Below are positions 33,042 to 41,710 of a DNA stretch of 64,000 nucleotides, piece after piece. Made by a program: the position numbers and the translations under genes. The notes beneath the pieces were generated by a model that was not told the origin of the DNA, did no database searches, and saw only the letters and a list, made by a program, of their open reading frames with translations. The number at the start of each line of letters is the position of its first letter. Position 1 is the stretch's first letter. Origin of the DNA: Eledone cirrhosa (lineage: Eukaryota > Mollusca > Cephalopoda > Octopoda > Eledonidae); NCBI GenBank assembly GCA_964016885.1, contig OZ024743.1, positions 169,104,833 through 169,168,832 on the forward strand. The letters run 5' to 3'.

Positions 33042-33619
33042 AATGTTATTGGGACACGAGTAACATAATAATTATGTCAACAGCAGAAATTAGAGATGAA
33101 ATGTATGTTTATTTTGTTGTAGCACAAATAATTGTTTCTATTTTAGGCACAAGGCCAGCAATTACCCAGTACATTACTGGTACTTTATTTTATCGACCCC
33201 GTAAGGATGAAAGGCAAAGTTAACCTCGGCGGGATTTGAACTCAGATCATAAAGGGACGTAACTCTATGCTTCAAAGCATGGTGTCCGACTCTCTACCGA
33301 TACTGCCAATCCACCATAGCACAAATAATGTTTGTTAATTTGTATGGTGGAAGTTACACATAAAATGAGGTTACAAAAGGAAAGTGCCATTGTGCCAGGC
33401 CCAAGGAAGGCCGGCAGGCCAAAGTGCAAAATCACGCCGATACATGTAAGTGTTGCTCCTTCGAAGTTCAGGATGGGAGAGGCTGATTCTTCAAATCAAC
33501 GCGGGAATTTTCCCCTCAGGGCGCGTAGAGATACATGCTCTTCCACTGGCACTGTTTGGCTGAGCTGAGCCAAATCACGCACAGAGAATGTATGTGAGCC
33601 CGCGGAATGTAGGTCACTA
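33042..33619 (-). mobile_element. B-type LTR, main part (right copy)
   Basis: Continuation of the LTR whose tip is at 26928-26951. It includes the right AATG duplication of Gypsy-2, a SINE, and the LTR start near 33619 (complement of TAGTGACCTACATTCCGC). Its outer edge returns directly to the retrozyme-like unit. Confidence 0.72.
33133..33317 (-). mobile_element. SINE inside the right B-type LTR
   Basis: Octopus-type SINE, minus strand, flanked by AGCACAAATAAT (33121-33132 and 33318-33329). This is the reverse complement of the duplication around the SINE at 21890, so it is the same ancestral insertion. Confidence 0.9.
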
Positions 33620-34011
33620 ACCCTCCTCCCCCTCCTCTATTTCCTTTACTTTCCTTACACTTTCCATCTTTTGTCGTTATTCCTCTTTTCTTTTTTTATA
33701 TATTTCTTTTACTCATTCATTCTTTTATCTATTTATGTATGTATTTATATATGTATTTATTTATTTTTTCTTGCCTTTCCTCCTATTTACACCCTCTCTC
33801 ATATCTCTAATTTGCTCTATGTCCTTTTCTTCTTTAAGTTTATCATATTATTTGTGGTATATAAACATTGAGATTTGATGAAATAAATCACTGTCAATAC
33901 TGGAATTGTATAATCAAGACCGTAGCGGTATGTCATATATCAAATCATATATTTTATCTGATGAAGACGTACTGAAAAAAACAACAACACAGTACCTTTG
34001 AAATATATATA
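33620..34011 (+). mobile_element. Retrozyme-like unit 1, right part
   Basis: Resumes after the LTR block and continues to the predicted hammerhead cleavage position after 34011. It is colinear with 34195-34544 apart from small indels. Confidence 0.75.
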
Positions 34012-34024
34012 ATAAAGCATATAT
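33946..34024 (+). ncRNA. Hammerhead ribozyme, unit 1
   Basis: CTGATGA 33958-33964; stem II AAG..GTACTG with CAGTAC..CTT around an A-rich loop; GAAA 34000-34003; short AT stem III; cleavage-site A34011; stem I TTTAT with ATAAA, then ATAT with ATAT after a small internal loop. The core is fully conserved. Confidence 0.78.
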
Positions 34025-34544
34025 TTTGATTATATGAATATCTTTCATTTGTTAATACTAAAGATATTCAATTGCTTAGTTGAATTGATTGGATGTCCTA
34101 TTTGATCTACCATTTGAAAACAACGGTTTTTTTTCTCTATCCCCCCCCCTCTATTTGATGTTTCCTTTATTTTTCTTTATTTTTCTTTAACCCCCCCCCC
34201 TGTTCCCTTTACTTTCCTTACACTTTCCATCTTTTGTCGTTATTCCTCTTTTGTTTTTTTATATATTGCTTATACGCATTCATTCTTTTATCTATTTATG
34301 TATGTATTTATATATGTATTTATTTATTTTACTTGCCTTTCCTCCTATTTACACCCTCTCTCATATCTTCTTTAAGTTTATCATATTATTTGTGGTATAT
34401 AAACATTGAGATTTGATGAAATAAATCACTGCCAATACTGGAATTGTATAATCAAGACCGTGGCGGTATGTCATATATCAAATCATATATTTTATCTGAT
34501 GAAGACGTACTGAAAAAAAAAACAGTGCCTTTGAAATATATATA
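34012..34544 (+). mobile_element. Retrozyme-like unit 2 (533 bp)
   Basis: Complete unit between two predicted hammerhead cleavage sites, with no coding frame of note. It contains C9-type runs at 34143 and 34190 where units differ most. Together with unit 1 and the partial unit 3 it forms a head-to-tail array. Confidence 0.75.
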
Positions 34545-34557
34545 ATAAAGCATATAT
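34486..34557 (+). ncRNA. Hammerhead ribozyme, unit 2
   Basis: CTGATGA 34496-34502; stem II GTACTG with CAGTGC (the A-to-G change keeps pairing as a GT wobble); GAAA 34533-34536; cleavage-site A34544; stem I as in unit 1. Confidence 0.78.
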
Positions 34558-34592
34558 TTTGATTATATGAAAATCTTTCATTTTGTTAATAT
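34545..34592 (+). mobile_element. Retrozyme-like unit 3, truncated
   Basis: First 48 bases of another unit (ATAAAGCATATATTTTGATT onward), then AT-rich sequence and a TA tract. Confidence 0.7.
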
Positions 34593-34631
34593 TTTGAATA
34601 ATATACTATATTTTATATATATATATATATT

Positions 34632-34790
34632 GTAGGAATCCTATAATGAAACGAGACGTCCGTCTGGGAAGAGATATATTAGATATGTCTCATTTGAAAT
34701 AATACAGCCAATACTTTTAGTTAGCACCCCGAACACATAATTGGCCGGAGTATCGCTAAAAAGCTTTCTCCGATATTGTATTTATTTACT
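34632..34790 (+). repeat. Direct repeat R1, with 3' half of a hammerhead
   Basis: Begins with TAGGAATCCTA followed by GAAACGAGACGTC. The latter is a perfect stem III/cleavage half of a hammerhead (ACG-AGA-CGT, then C). No CTGATGA precedes it: a TA tract does. R2 at 35277 repeats the block. Confidence 0.6.
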
Positions 34791-34886
34791 TACTCTTGGC
34801 GCAGCAGATTTGAAAAAAATTCCCGGTATAAGGTTAGCATTTCTTTGTTTATTTTTTATATATGAATATTGATTGTTCCTTATATC

Positions 34887-35213
34887 TCATTCTGTTATTT
34901 TGCCCGAGAAAATATCTGTGTGTGTCATCAAATGTTGTACACACATAGATATTTTTTCAATTTCCAATTGAGTTCTTAGCACGTGGCCTGAATTCCTTTC
35001 AGAGTTCATTGTCACGCGCATGTATTGTTTTTTTTGGCGGTAATTCACTTCCTCATTTTTTGAATCAGTTCGAGCACTTCTTTCAGAACTGCTGGACTGG
35101 CAACTTGACAGATACCTCAGGCACAGAAAGTGATTATCGCTAAATGCTGATGTTGGTTGGATTATCAATATTAGTGTTATTGGGGCACCCACTGATGAAT
35201 TATAGGAGCCCAC
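34887..35213 (-). other. Unrecognised 108-codon open frame between R1 and R2
   Basis: Serine-rich in the middle (SSCQSSSSERSARTDS). No family is recognised. It may be chance, or part of the element bounded by R1 and R2. Confidence 0.2.
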
Positions 35214-35276
35214 TTGAATATATATCTATTGATGGTATACAAGCTCCTACATAAATTGGTATAATTTCACCCAAAC

Positions 35277-35492
35277 TGTAAGAATCCTATAATGAAACGA
35301 GACGTCCGTCTGGGAAGAGATATATTCGATATGTCTCATATGAAATAATAAAGCTAATTTTCCACGCAATACTTTTAGTTAGCACCCCGAACACATAATT
35401 GGGAATATAATCACTTATTTCCTAATGTTTGTTGAGTGAGTTGGAATTTGGCCGGAGTATCACTAAAAAGCTTTCTCCGATATTGTATTTAT
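35277..35492 (+). repeat. Direct repeat R2
   Basis: Second copy of R1, with two extra internal segments of about 10 and 46 bp. It ends in the TA tract at 35493. Confidence 0.65.
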
Positions 35493-35560
35493 TATATATA
35501 TATATATATATAGCATATATATATAATATATATAGTATATATACATATATAGTATAGTTG
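35493..35560. repeat. (TA)n-type tract
   Basis: TA with TATAG interruptions next to the GT-rich repeat. Confidence 0.9.
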
Positions 35561-35564
35561 AATA

Positions 35565-36680
35565 AATGAACAGAGAACAAAAAACAGAGATGCAGTACAA
35601 ATGATATGGTTTTTAGTTTCACGCTTGTGAGTGGGGGGGGGGCGTTTCTGGCATAAGCCCTTCATCAGGAAAACAGTGGGTAGGAAGAGAGTTCCTAGGG
35701 TGTATGGGGGAGTGGTGGAAAGACATCTAAAAATAGGGGCGGAGAAAAGGGAGAAAAAACAATTTTAGAGAGTAAAGGACATTTTTAAAAAGTACAAATA
35801 AATAAAAATAAAAGTAAAAACAAAAACAAAAATAAACAAAGGGTGAAAGGGTGGAGGCGTTTAGGGGTGGTGGTGGGTGGAGGGGGCTGGATAGGGGAGA
35901 GGGAGGCGTTGGGTCCGAGCGGGGAGGGCTAAAGGTGGTGTTTGTGCATGGGTGTAGGTGTACGTGGGAATGTGAGAGTTGGGTAGAACGAGGTTCCATT
36001 TTCAGGTAAAAGGGAAACCGGTGTGTACGTGGGGTGGGGTGTAAGTCGGTGTGTTCATGTGTGTGGATGGAGAGGGGTGGGGGAGAGGGCGTATGGAGTC
36101 CGGAGGCTGAGTGTGTGTATGTGGGTATACGCACGTGTGTGTTTGTGTTTATATGTGGTGTGGATGTAGGTGGCGTGGTTCGAAATTAATGTAAGTGTTT
36201 GTATGTGGTGTGGGCTGTGTGTCTGTGTGAGGAGGTGCGGTGGACAGGGGAGAGGATGGGTAGGTGTGAAAGGTGGAGGGAGAAGGTGATGGTGTGGGGG
36301 ATGGTGTGTATATTAGTGGAGATGTTAGTGGGATGTGTGTGTGAGGGGGTGTAGGTGGAGCGGAGAGAGAGAGAGGGAGAGAAAGGGTGTTGGTGACGGA
36401 GGAGGGAGTCTAGTGTACTGGTGTGTGTGTGTGCGTGTTTGGATATGAGTGTGTGTGGTAGAGAGGGTATGTAGGTGAGGGGGAAGGTGGGTTGGGGTAT
36501 GTTAGTATTATTATTTGTGGGGTGGACCAAGGGGGTGGGGGCGGTGAAACCGAGGTGTGTGTTAGTGGTGTTAGTGGGGGATGTATGTGTGTATGGGGGG
36601 GTCGAAGGCTAAAGGAACAGGGTTGGGGATTTCAAACCGGCGGGTGTGTGGGTCTGTAGGGTGAAGATGGTGTTTTTTCG
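35565..36680 (-). repeat. GT-rich dispersed repeat, copy 2
   Basis: Homologous to 16409-17836. It starts with GAACAGAGAACAAAAAACAG-like sequence next to TA. The minus strand keeps a hammerhead-like core (next entry). It ends against the PLE-4 sequence. Confidence 0.6.
35640..35672 (-). ncRNA. Minimal hammerhead-like core in the GT-rich repeat
   Basis: Minus strand CTGATGA (35662-35668), stem II GGC-TTAT-GCC (one outer pair lost compared with copy 1), and GAAA (35645-35648). Stem III and stem I are not convincing. Confidence 0.4.
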
Positions 36681-36734
36681 ACCGTGAGGCGGGTGGCGGG
36701 TGTCCCATGGCATTGGATCAGGCCACAAAAGTGG

Positions 36735-37878
36735 CTGGCGATGAAAAATCTGACTCCTTTATACGATGACTTAGATAGAAAATCAGATGAAAAAATGAAT
36801 AAATCCAGTTACAAATTCGATCTTATCTTCAAATCTAAGAAGAATCCATCTAACAACAAAATATTAATGGAATTTGAAAATGAAGTAATATCTATTACAC
36901 AAAACATCAAATTCAAGCAAAACCAATTTGTAGGCCAGGAATACCTTAAAGGCCTCAATAATAATATAGACAATCTTGAAAAAACTGAGAAGATCCTCGT
37001 AAAATCTGATAAAACTAATAATCTATACGGAATGCAAAAGGACGAATATAATAACCTTATATTTAAGGAACTCAGAAAAAAATACAAAATAACAACTATG
37101 AAGATCTTGCAACGTTAAATAGAGAAGCTTCCGAAATAATTCATAAATTAGGCATCCAAAATAGGACTGAATCCTTTATACCTAGAAGACCGAAAATTAA
37201 CCTGAAAGAACACAAAAGAAACTTTGAAATAGAACTACCAGTCAGACTTACAGCACCATCTAAATCAGACTTAGTCATAATTAGTAAACATATATTAGAT
37301 AGAATCATACCGCAATTTAAAGAAAAATCACACCTAAAACTATGGAACCGTACTAATGAGGTTATAGATTGGTTCAATAACATAAAATTTAAACATAACA
37401 AAAAATTCATTCAAATGGATATTGCAAAATAATACTCCTCTATTACTCCTAATTTACTTAATAGGGCTCTTATCTATGCATCTAAACATACACATTTATC
37501 TAGTGAAGAAATGCCTATCATTCTAACTGCACAGAAAACTTTAATTAAATTCAACAATCATCTCTGGACCAGAGCAGATAGAAAAAACAATTTTGATATC
37601 ACCATGGGATCATCTGACTCGGCGCAAATAACGGATCTTGTGGGCTTATTTATTAATAATACACTGCATAGAAAAATGCCAGAGATGACCGGTGGTTTAT
37701 ATCGTGATGATATGCTGCTTTTAATTGAAAACCATAGTAATTGTGAAATTAATAGGAAAAGAAAATCCATAATACAATTCTTCAATAATTATAACGTGAA
37801 GTTAAAAATAGAGAATAACTATAAAATCGTTAACTTGTTAGACGTAACATTAAACTTTAGCACAGGGCTCTACTATCC
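36735..37878 (+). pseudogene. PLE-4 N-terminal region and reverse transcriptase
   Basis: A lysine/asparagine-rich N-terminal part (to about 37118, with NNLYGMQKDEYNNLIFKE) is followed, after a frameshift, by LGIQNRTESFIPRRPK and the RT fingers (NEVIDWFNNIKFK). The first palm motif FIQMDIAK has a TAA at 37429-37431. Then come SDSAQITDLVGLF and GGLYRDDMLLLI (YRDD at 37700-37711), and LLDVTLNFSTGLYYPFRK up to the SINE. Residues needed for polymerisation are present, but the frame is broken at least twice. Confidence 0.78.
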
Positions 37879-37894
37879 ATTCCGTAAAATTAAT

Positions 37895-38087
37895 TGTTTC
37901 TACTTTAGGCACAAGGCCAGCAATTACCCAGTGCATTACTGGTACTTTATTTTATCGACCCCGTAAGGATGAAAGGCAAAATTAACCTCGGCGGGATTTG
38001 AACTCAGATCGTAAAGGGACGTAACTATGCTGGAAAGCATGGCGTCCGACCCTCTACCGATACTGCCAATCCACCGCCCTAAAATTA
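37895..38087 (-). mobile_element. SINE inserted in the PLE-4 RT
   Basis: Octopus-type SINE on the minus strand, flanked by a 16-bp target duplication ATTCCGTAAAATTAAT (37879-37894 and 38088-38103). Confidence 0.9.
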
Positions 38088-38103
38088 ATTCCGTAAAATT
38101 AAT

Positions 38104-39110
38104 GAGAATCTAAATTACGTAAGTTTTAACTCTAATCATCCTAGATCTATTAAGAACACTATTGTCAATAGTGTCCAACAACGAATCTCACGCATCTCTG
38201 CTAATAAAAATATTTTTGATGATAAGGCTGAATATTATAATGAAGCTTTAAATAGAGCAGGGTTTATGAATAAAATTAAATACATTGACAACAATAATAA
38301 GGCAAATCACCCTACTATTAATTGTAATAATAATAAACAATTTAACTCAAACTCTAAAACAAACAAAAGAACTAGAAATATTATTTGGTATTCACCCCCA
38401 TTCTCATTAAGCGTTAAAACAGCTTTAGCAAAGCTATTCTTTAAAGCACTAAACAAATGTTTTCCTAAAGCCCTCAAATACCACTCAATCTTTAACAGAC
38501 ATACTATAAAAATGTCCTACTCTACTACTATGAACATAGCTCAAAATATAAATAGAATTAATAATAGAAACTTAAATTTAAACCCTAACCAAAATAACCA
38601 TAATAGCAGGAATAATATATCTAGCAATATGCAGTATAATAGTACCGTTCCGAGCAACAGCTACTCCGTACATGTAACTGTAGAATCAAATCAAATTGCC
38701 CTTTACAAAATAAGTGTTTAGATAAAAACGCAGTCTATAAATGCACAGTTAAAACTAGTGAAAATATATTTAGCTATGTCGGTGCCACTTCTACAGAATT
38801 TAAAGTTTGCTGGAATAACCACAATCACTCTTTTAAAAGATCTGATAAAAAATCTTCTACTTCCCTGTCGCACCTTATATGGAACTTAAAAAGCAAGAAT
38901 ATAGACTATTCAATATCTTGGAAAACGATTTCGAAGCACCTGCATACTAAAACACGGCTTTATCAAGATTCTGTAAATTGTGTATTGAAGAAATTGTTTA
39001 TATAATTAACTGTCAAAACTCTATTAATCTCAGAACAGAATTATTTAGTTCCTGCAGACATCGCCAGAATTCAACATTCAGAACTATATATAACTTATAA
39101 TATACTTATA
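38104..39110 (+). pseudogene. PLE-4 RT end, linker and GIY-YIG endonuclease
   Basis: Continues after the SINE with ENLNYVSFNSNHPRSIKN, the thumb region, a WYSPPFSLSVKTALAKLFF motif, and an asparagine-rich linker. A frameshift near 38690 leads to CPLQNKCLDKNAVYKCTV (finger plus GIY part). Next are SYVGATSTEFKV (YIG part) and WNNHNHSFKRSDKKSSTSL, then LCIEEIVYIINCQNSINLR with C-terminal CRHRQNSTFR. A stop sits near 38948. Most GIY-YIG landmarks are present. Confidence 0.75.
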
Positions 39111-39776
39111 ATATTCCTATTAATCTCCAAAATGATCCTATCTGCTTTAACAATTTATATTTTTAATATATTGATATCTCTAAATCATATCTGTAATATT
39201 TGTAGTACTTTCACTTTTTAGAAAAATTTCTTATAATATATACGTATGTATAAAATTCTAATTTTTAAATTTTAATTTTAATTTTTATTTTTTTTTTATT
39301 TAAATTTAAATTTTTTAATTTTTCAATTTTTTTAATTTCTTAATTCTTTATTAAGTACAATGACACGCTCTAAAGCTATTCTTTTAACGTAGATTAATAA
39401 CTATTAACTGATTCTAGCAACATGTATCCTAAACATCCATATTTCTTTCGACTAAATAATTAAGTAATCTCACACTAACGATTAACAAATAAAATCGAAG
39501 TTATCTTTCCTGTTCTATTATTATACCTAACTCCGTTAATTTAGTTTAAAACATTCTCAAATTTAACTACATTTTTAACTAGATATTTATTTAAAATACA
39601 AAATTAACTCCCTCGTAACTCATATTAGAACAACCACCTAAAAACTTGAACTACCGATTTATTTATTTATTTATTTATTTATTTATCTACTTAAAACACA
39701 AAATCACCTTCCCTCGTAACTCATATTATAAACAACTAATAATTGTAAATTATCCTTTTAATAAAAATACATATGC

Positions 39777-39836
<60 letters not shown>

Positions 39837-40036
39837 ACCCACTACAATATAATAAGATAAATACTTACAAACATGATTTCTCCATATAAATATATACATA
39901 GATAAATATTCGAATATATTTCCCCCAAATTAAAGTTATATGTGGTCTTCCTTTTCCTTTTCCTTTTCCTTTTCCTTTTCCTTCTTCCTATTTTTCCTTT
40001 TCTTTTTTCCTTCTTCTTTCTTTCTCTCTTATTAAT
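39111..40036 (+). other. PLE-4 3' non-coding region
   Basis: AT-rich, with (ATTT)n at about 39658-39688, a (TA)n tract at 39781-39834 and a (TTTTCC)n tract at about 39948-39985. It corresponds to the 8945-8040 part of PLE-2. Confidence 0.6.
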
Positions 40037-40116
40037 AAAACCGTTATTTTAAACGCTATGGAAAGTTTAGATATATAAATATCTAAACTTTCCATAGCGT
40101 TTAAAATAACGGTTTT
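40037..40116. repeat. Perfect 38-bp inverted repeat (hairpin)
   Basis: Arms 40037-40074 and 40079-40116 are exact complements around a 4-base loop. PLE-2 has this sequence only once (7984-8022 area), so the second arm was added in this copy. Confidence 0.9.
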
Positions 40117-40251
40117 TCAATTATGTACATATTCATTTGCATATTCATCCATTAGTCTGAAAAATCCGTTCTATAATCTGACTACCCAAGGATTATTCAA
40201 CTGATAAGGTTTATTTTCCTTGGCTATGTCAACATTTATAAAACACTCTTT

Positions 40252-40316
40252 GTATTTTATCTGATGAAAGCGTACCAAAGTTTTTTGGTACCCTTGAAAT
40301 ATATATAATAGAATAA
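40252..40316 (+). ncRNA. Hammerhead ribozyme in the PLE-4 3' repeat
   Basis: CTGATGA 40261-40267; stem II AAG-c-GTACCAAA with TTTTGGTAC-c-CTT; GAAA 40296-40299; short AT stem III; cleavage-site A40307; stem I ATTTTAT (40254-40260) with ATAGAAT (40308-40314), seven pairs with one GT. This is the best formed hammerhead of the window. Confidence 0.8.
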
Positions 40317-40423
40317 ATATGGTTTTATAAATATAGTTTCCATTTATTTAATATGATTGAATATTTACTCCAGAAAGCTGTCGAAATCAGTTATAAACAT
40401 TTATATTTGTTGGATTTCCAACA

Positions 40424-40441
40424 AATTAAATATCCCTTCTG

Positions 40442-40486
<45 letters not shown>

Positions 40487-40633
40487 CGAAGGAAAAGTGG
40501 TAAGGAACCAGGTGGACCATAACGCACCAAAGTACTCAATACTTAGGGTAGTAGAGTCGAAACGGCTTGAGCTCAGCCGTCGGGGTCTTACTTGTTCCTA
40601 TTTATATATATATATACATAAGCAGAAGGGATA

Positions 40634-40640
<7 letters not shown>
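40424..40640. mobile_element. MITE-like 217-bp element with 23-bp or longer TIRs
   Basis: Left end AATTAAATATCCCTTCTGCT and right end its exact complement. The interior has a TA tract and a unique part with an ACGGCT/AGCCGT hairpin. No coding sequence. Confidence 0.5.

Positions 40641-40706
<66 letters not shown>
40641..40706. repeat. (TA)n microsatellite
   Basis: Pure TA immediately after the right TIR of the MITE-like element. Confidence 0.95.
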
Positions 40707-40711
<5 letters not shown>

Positions 40712-40925
40712 GTATGGTTGACGGTATAATTAATCGATTTCCACGTGCTATTGAAATGTTGGGTAAATATTCTATAGCGGTTGGTCGCGAATAGACTGCT
40801 GTCGTTTATAAATAACGACATCCGCACGCATATACTCCCGCTATGCATACGCACCCAAAGCGAACCCATAAAACTATAGACATACGCGTCTACAGACGCC
40901 TGCTTACATGACCATGTACATCAGT

Positions 40926-41710
40926 TCTCATGCACGCACACACACACACGCACACGTATACATGCGCACACACATGCATACGCGTATATCTACTCGTATA
41001 CACAAACACGTACAGACATATACATTGACACGCACTTACACATACACACACGTGTCCATATATATACAGGCACAAAGACAGACTCGCTCCCAAACACACA
41101 TATATATGTATATATACACACACATATATGTACACACAAACAAGCCCTTACCCTACAGTAGGTGCACGTACACACACACACACACTGGCTCATATACACT
41201 CAAACAAATACGCGCCTATTAACTACATGCCCACACACGTCTACAACGATACATACATACATATATCTGTCTATACTCAAATATTATATACTCACAAAGT
41301 CATATAAATCTACACAATGCGTCATAAAGGGTCATCCATGAAAGGATGCATCTTGTTATACATATGCACAAATATAAACAATATAACTAAATACATACAT
41401 CCATACACATACATACATATATATACATATAAATAAATGTATATTATATATACACATACATATATATATACACACACACACATATGTACATGCACACACA
41501 TACACATCTATAGAAAAATCTACAATATACTAAAATATACATATAACGTCATACATTAAAACATGTATCTTGTATTAAACATGCACATATATAAACAATA
41601 TAATCATATACATACAGCCATACACATTCACATAACATATACATATATATTTCTCTACATACACACACATATATATACACATACGCATACATATATACAC
41701 ACATATAAAA
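40926..41710. repeat. CA/ACAT-rich low-complexity region
   Basis: Many short (CA)n, ACACAT and TACATA runs. The cysteine/valine or threonine/histidine open frames here are artefacts. Confidence 0.8.

Larger units (their letters stand above)
36735..40350 (+). mobile_element. PLE-4: Penelope-like element with 3' repeat
   Basis: Same family as PLE-2. N-terminal region, RT, linker and GIY-YIG (to about 39110), then a 1.2-kb AT-rich 3' region ending with a hammerhead. A SINE interrupts the RT at 37895-38087. The 5' end borders the GT-rich repeat. Confidence 0.82.
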
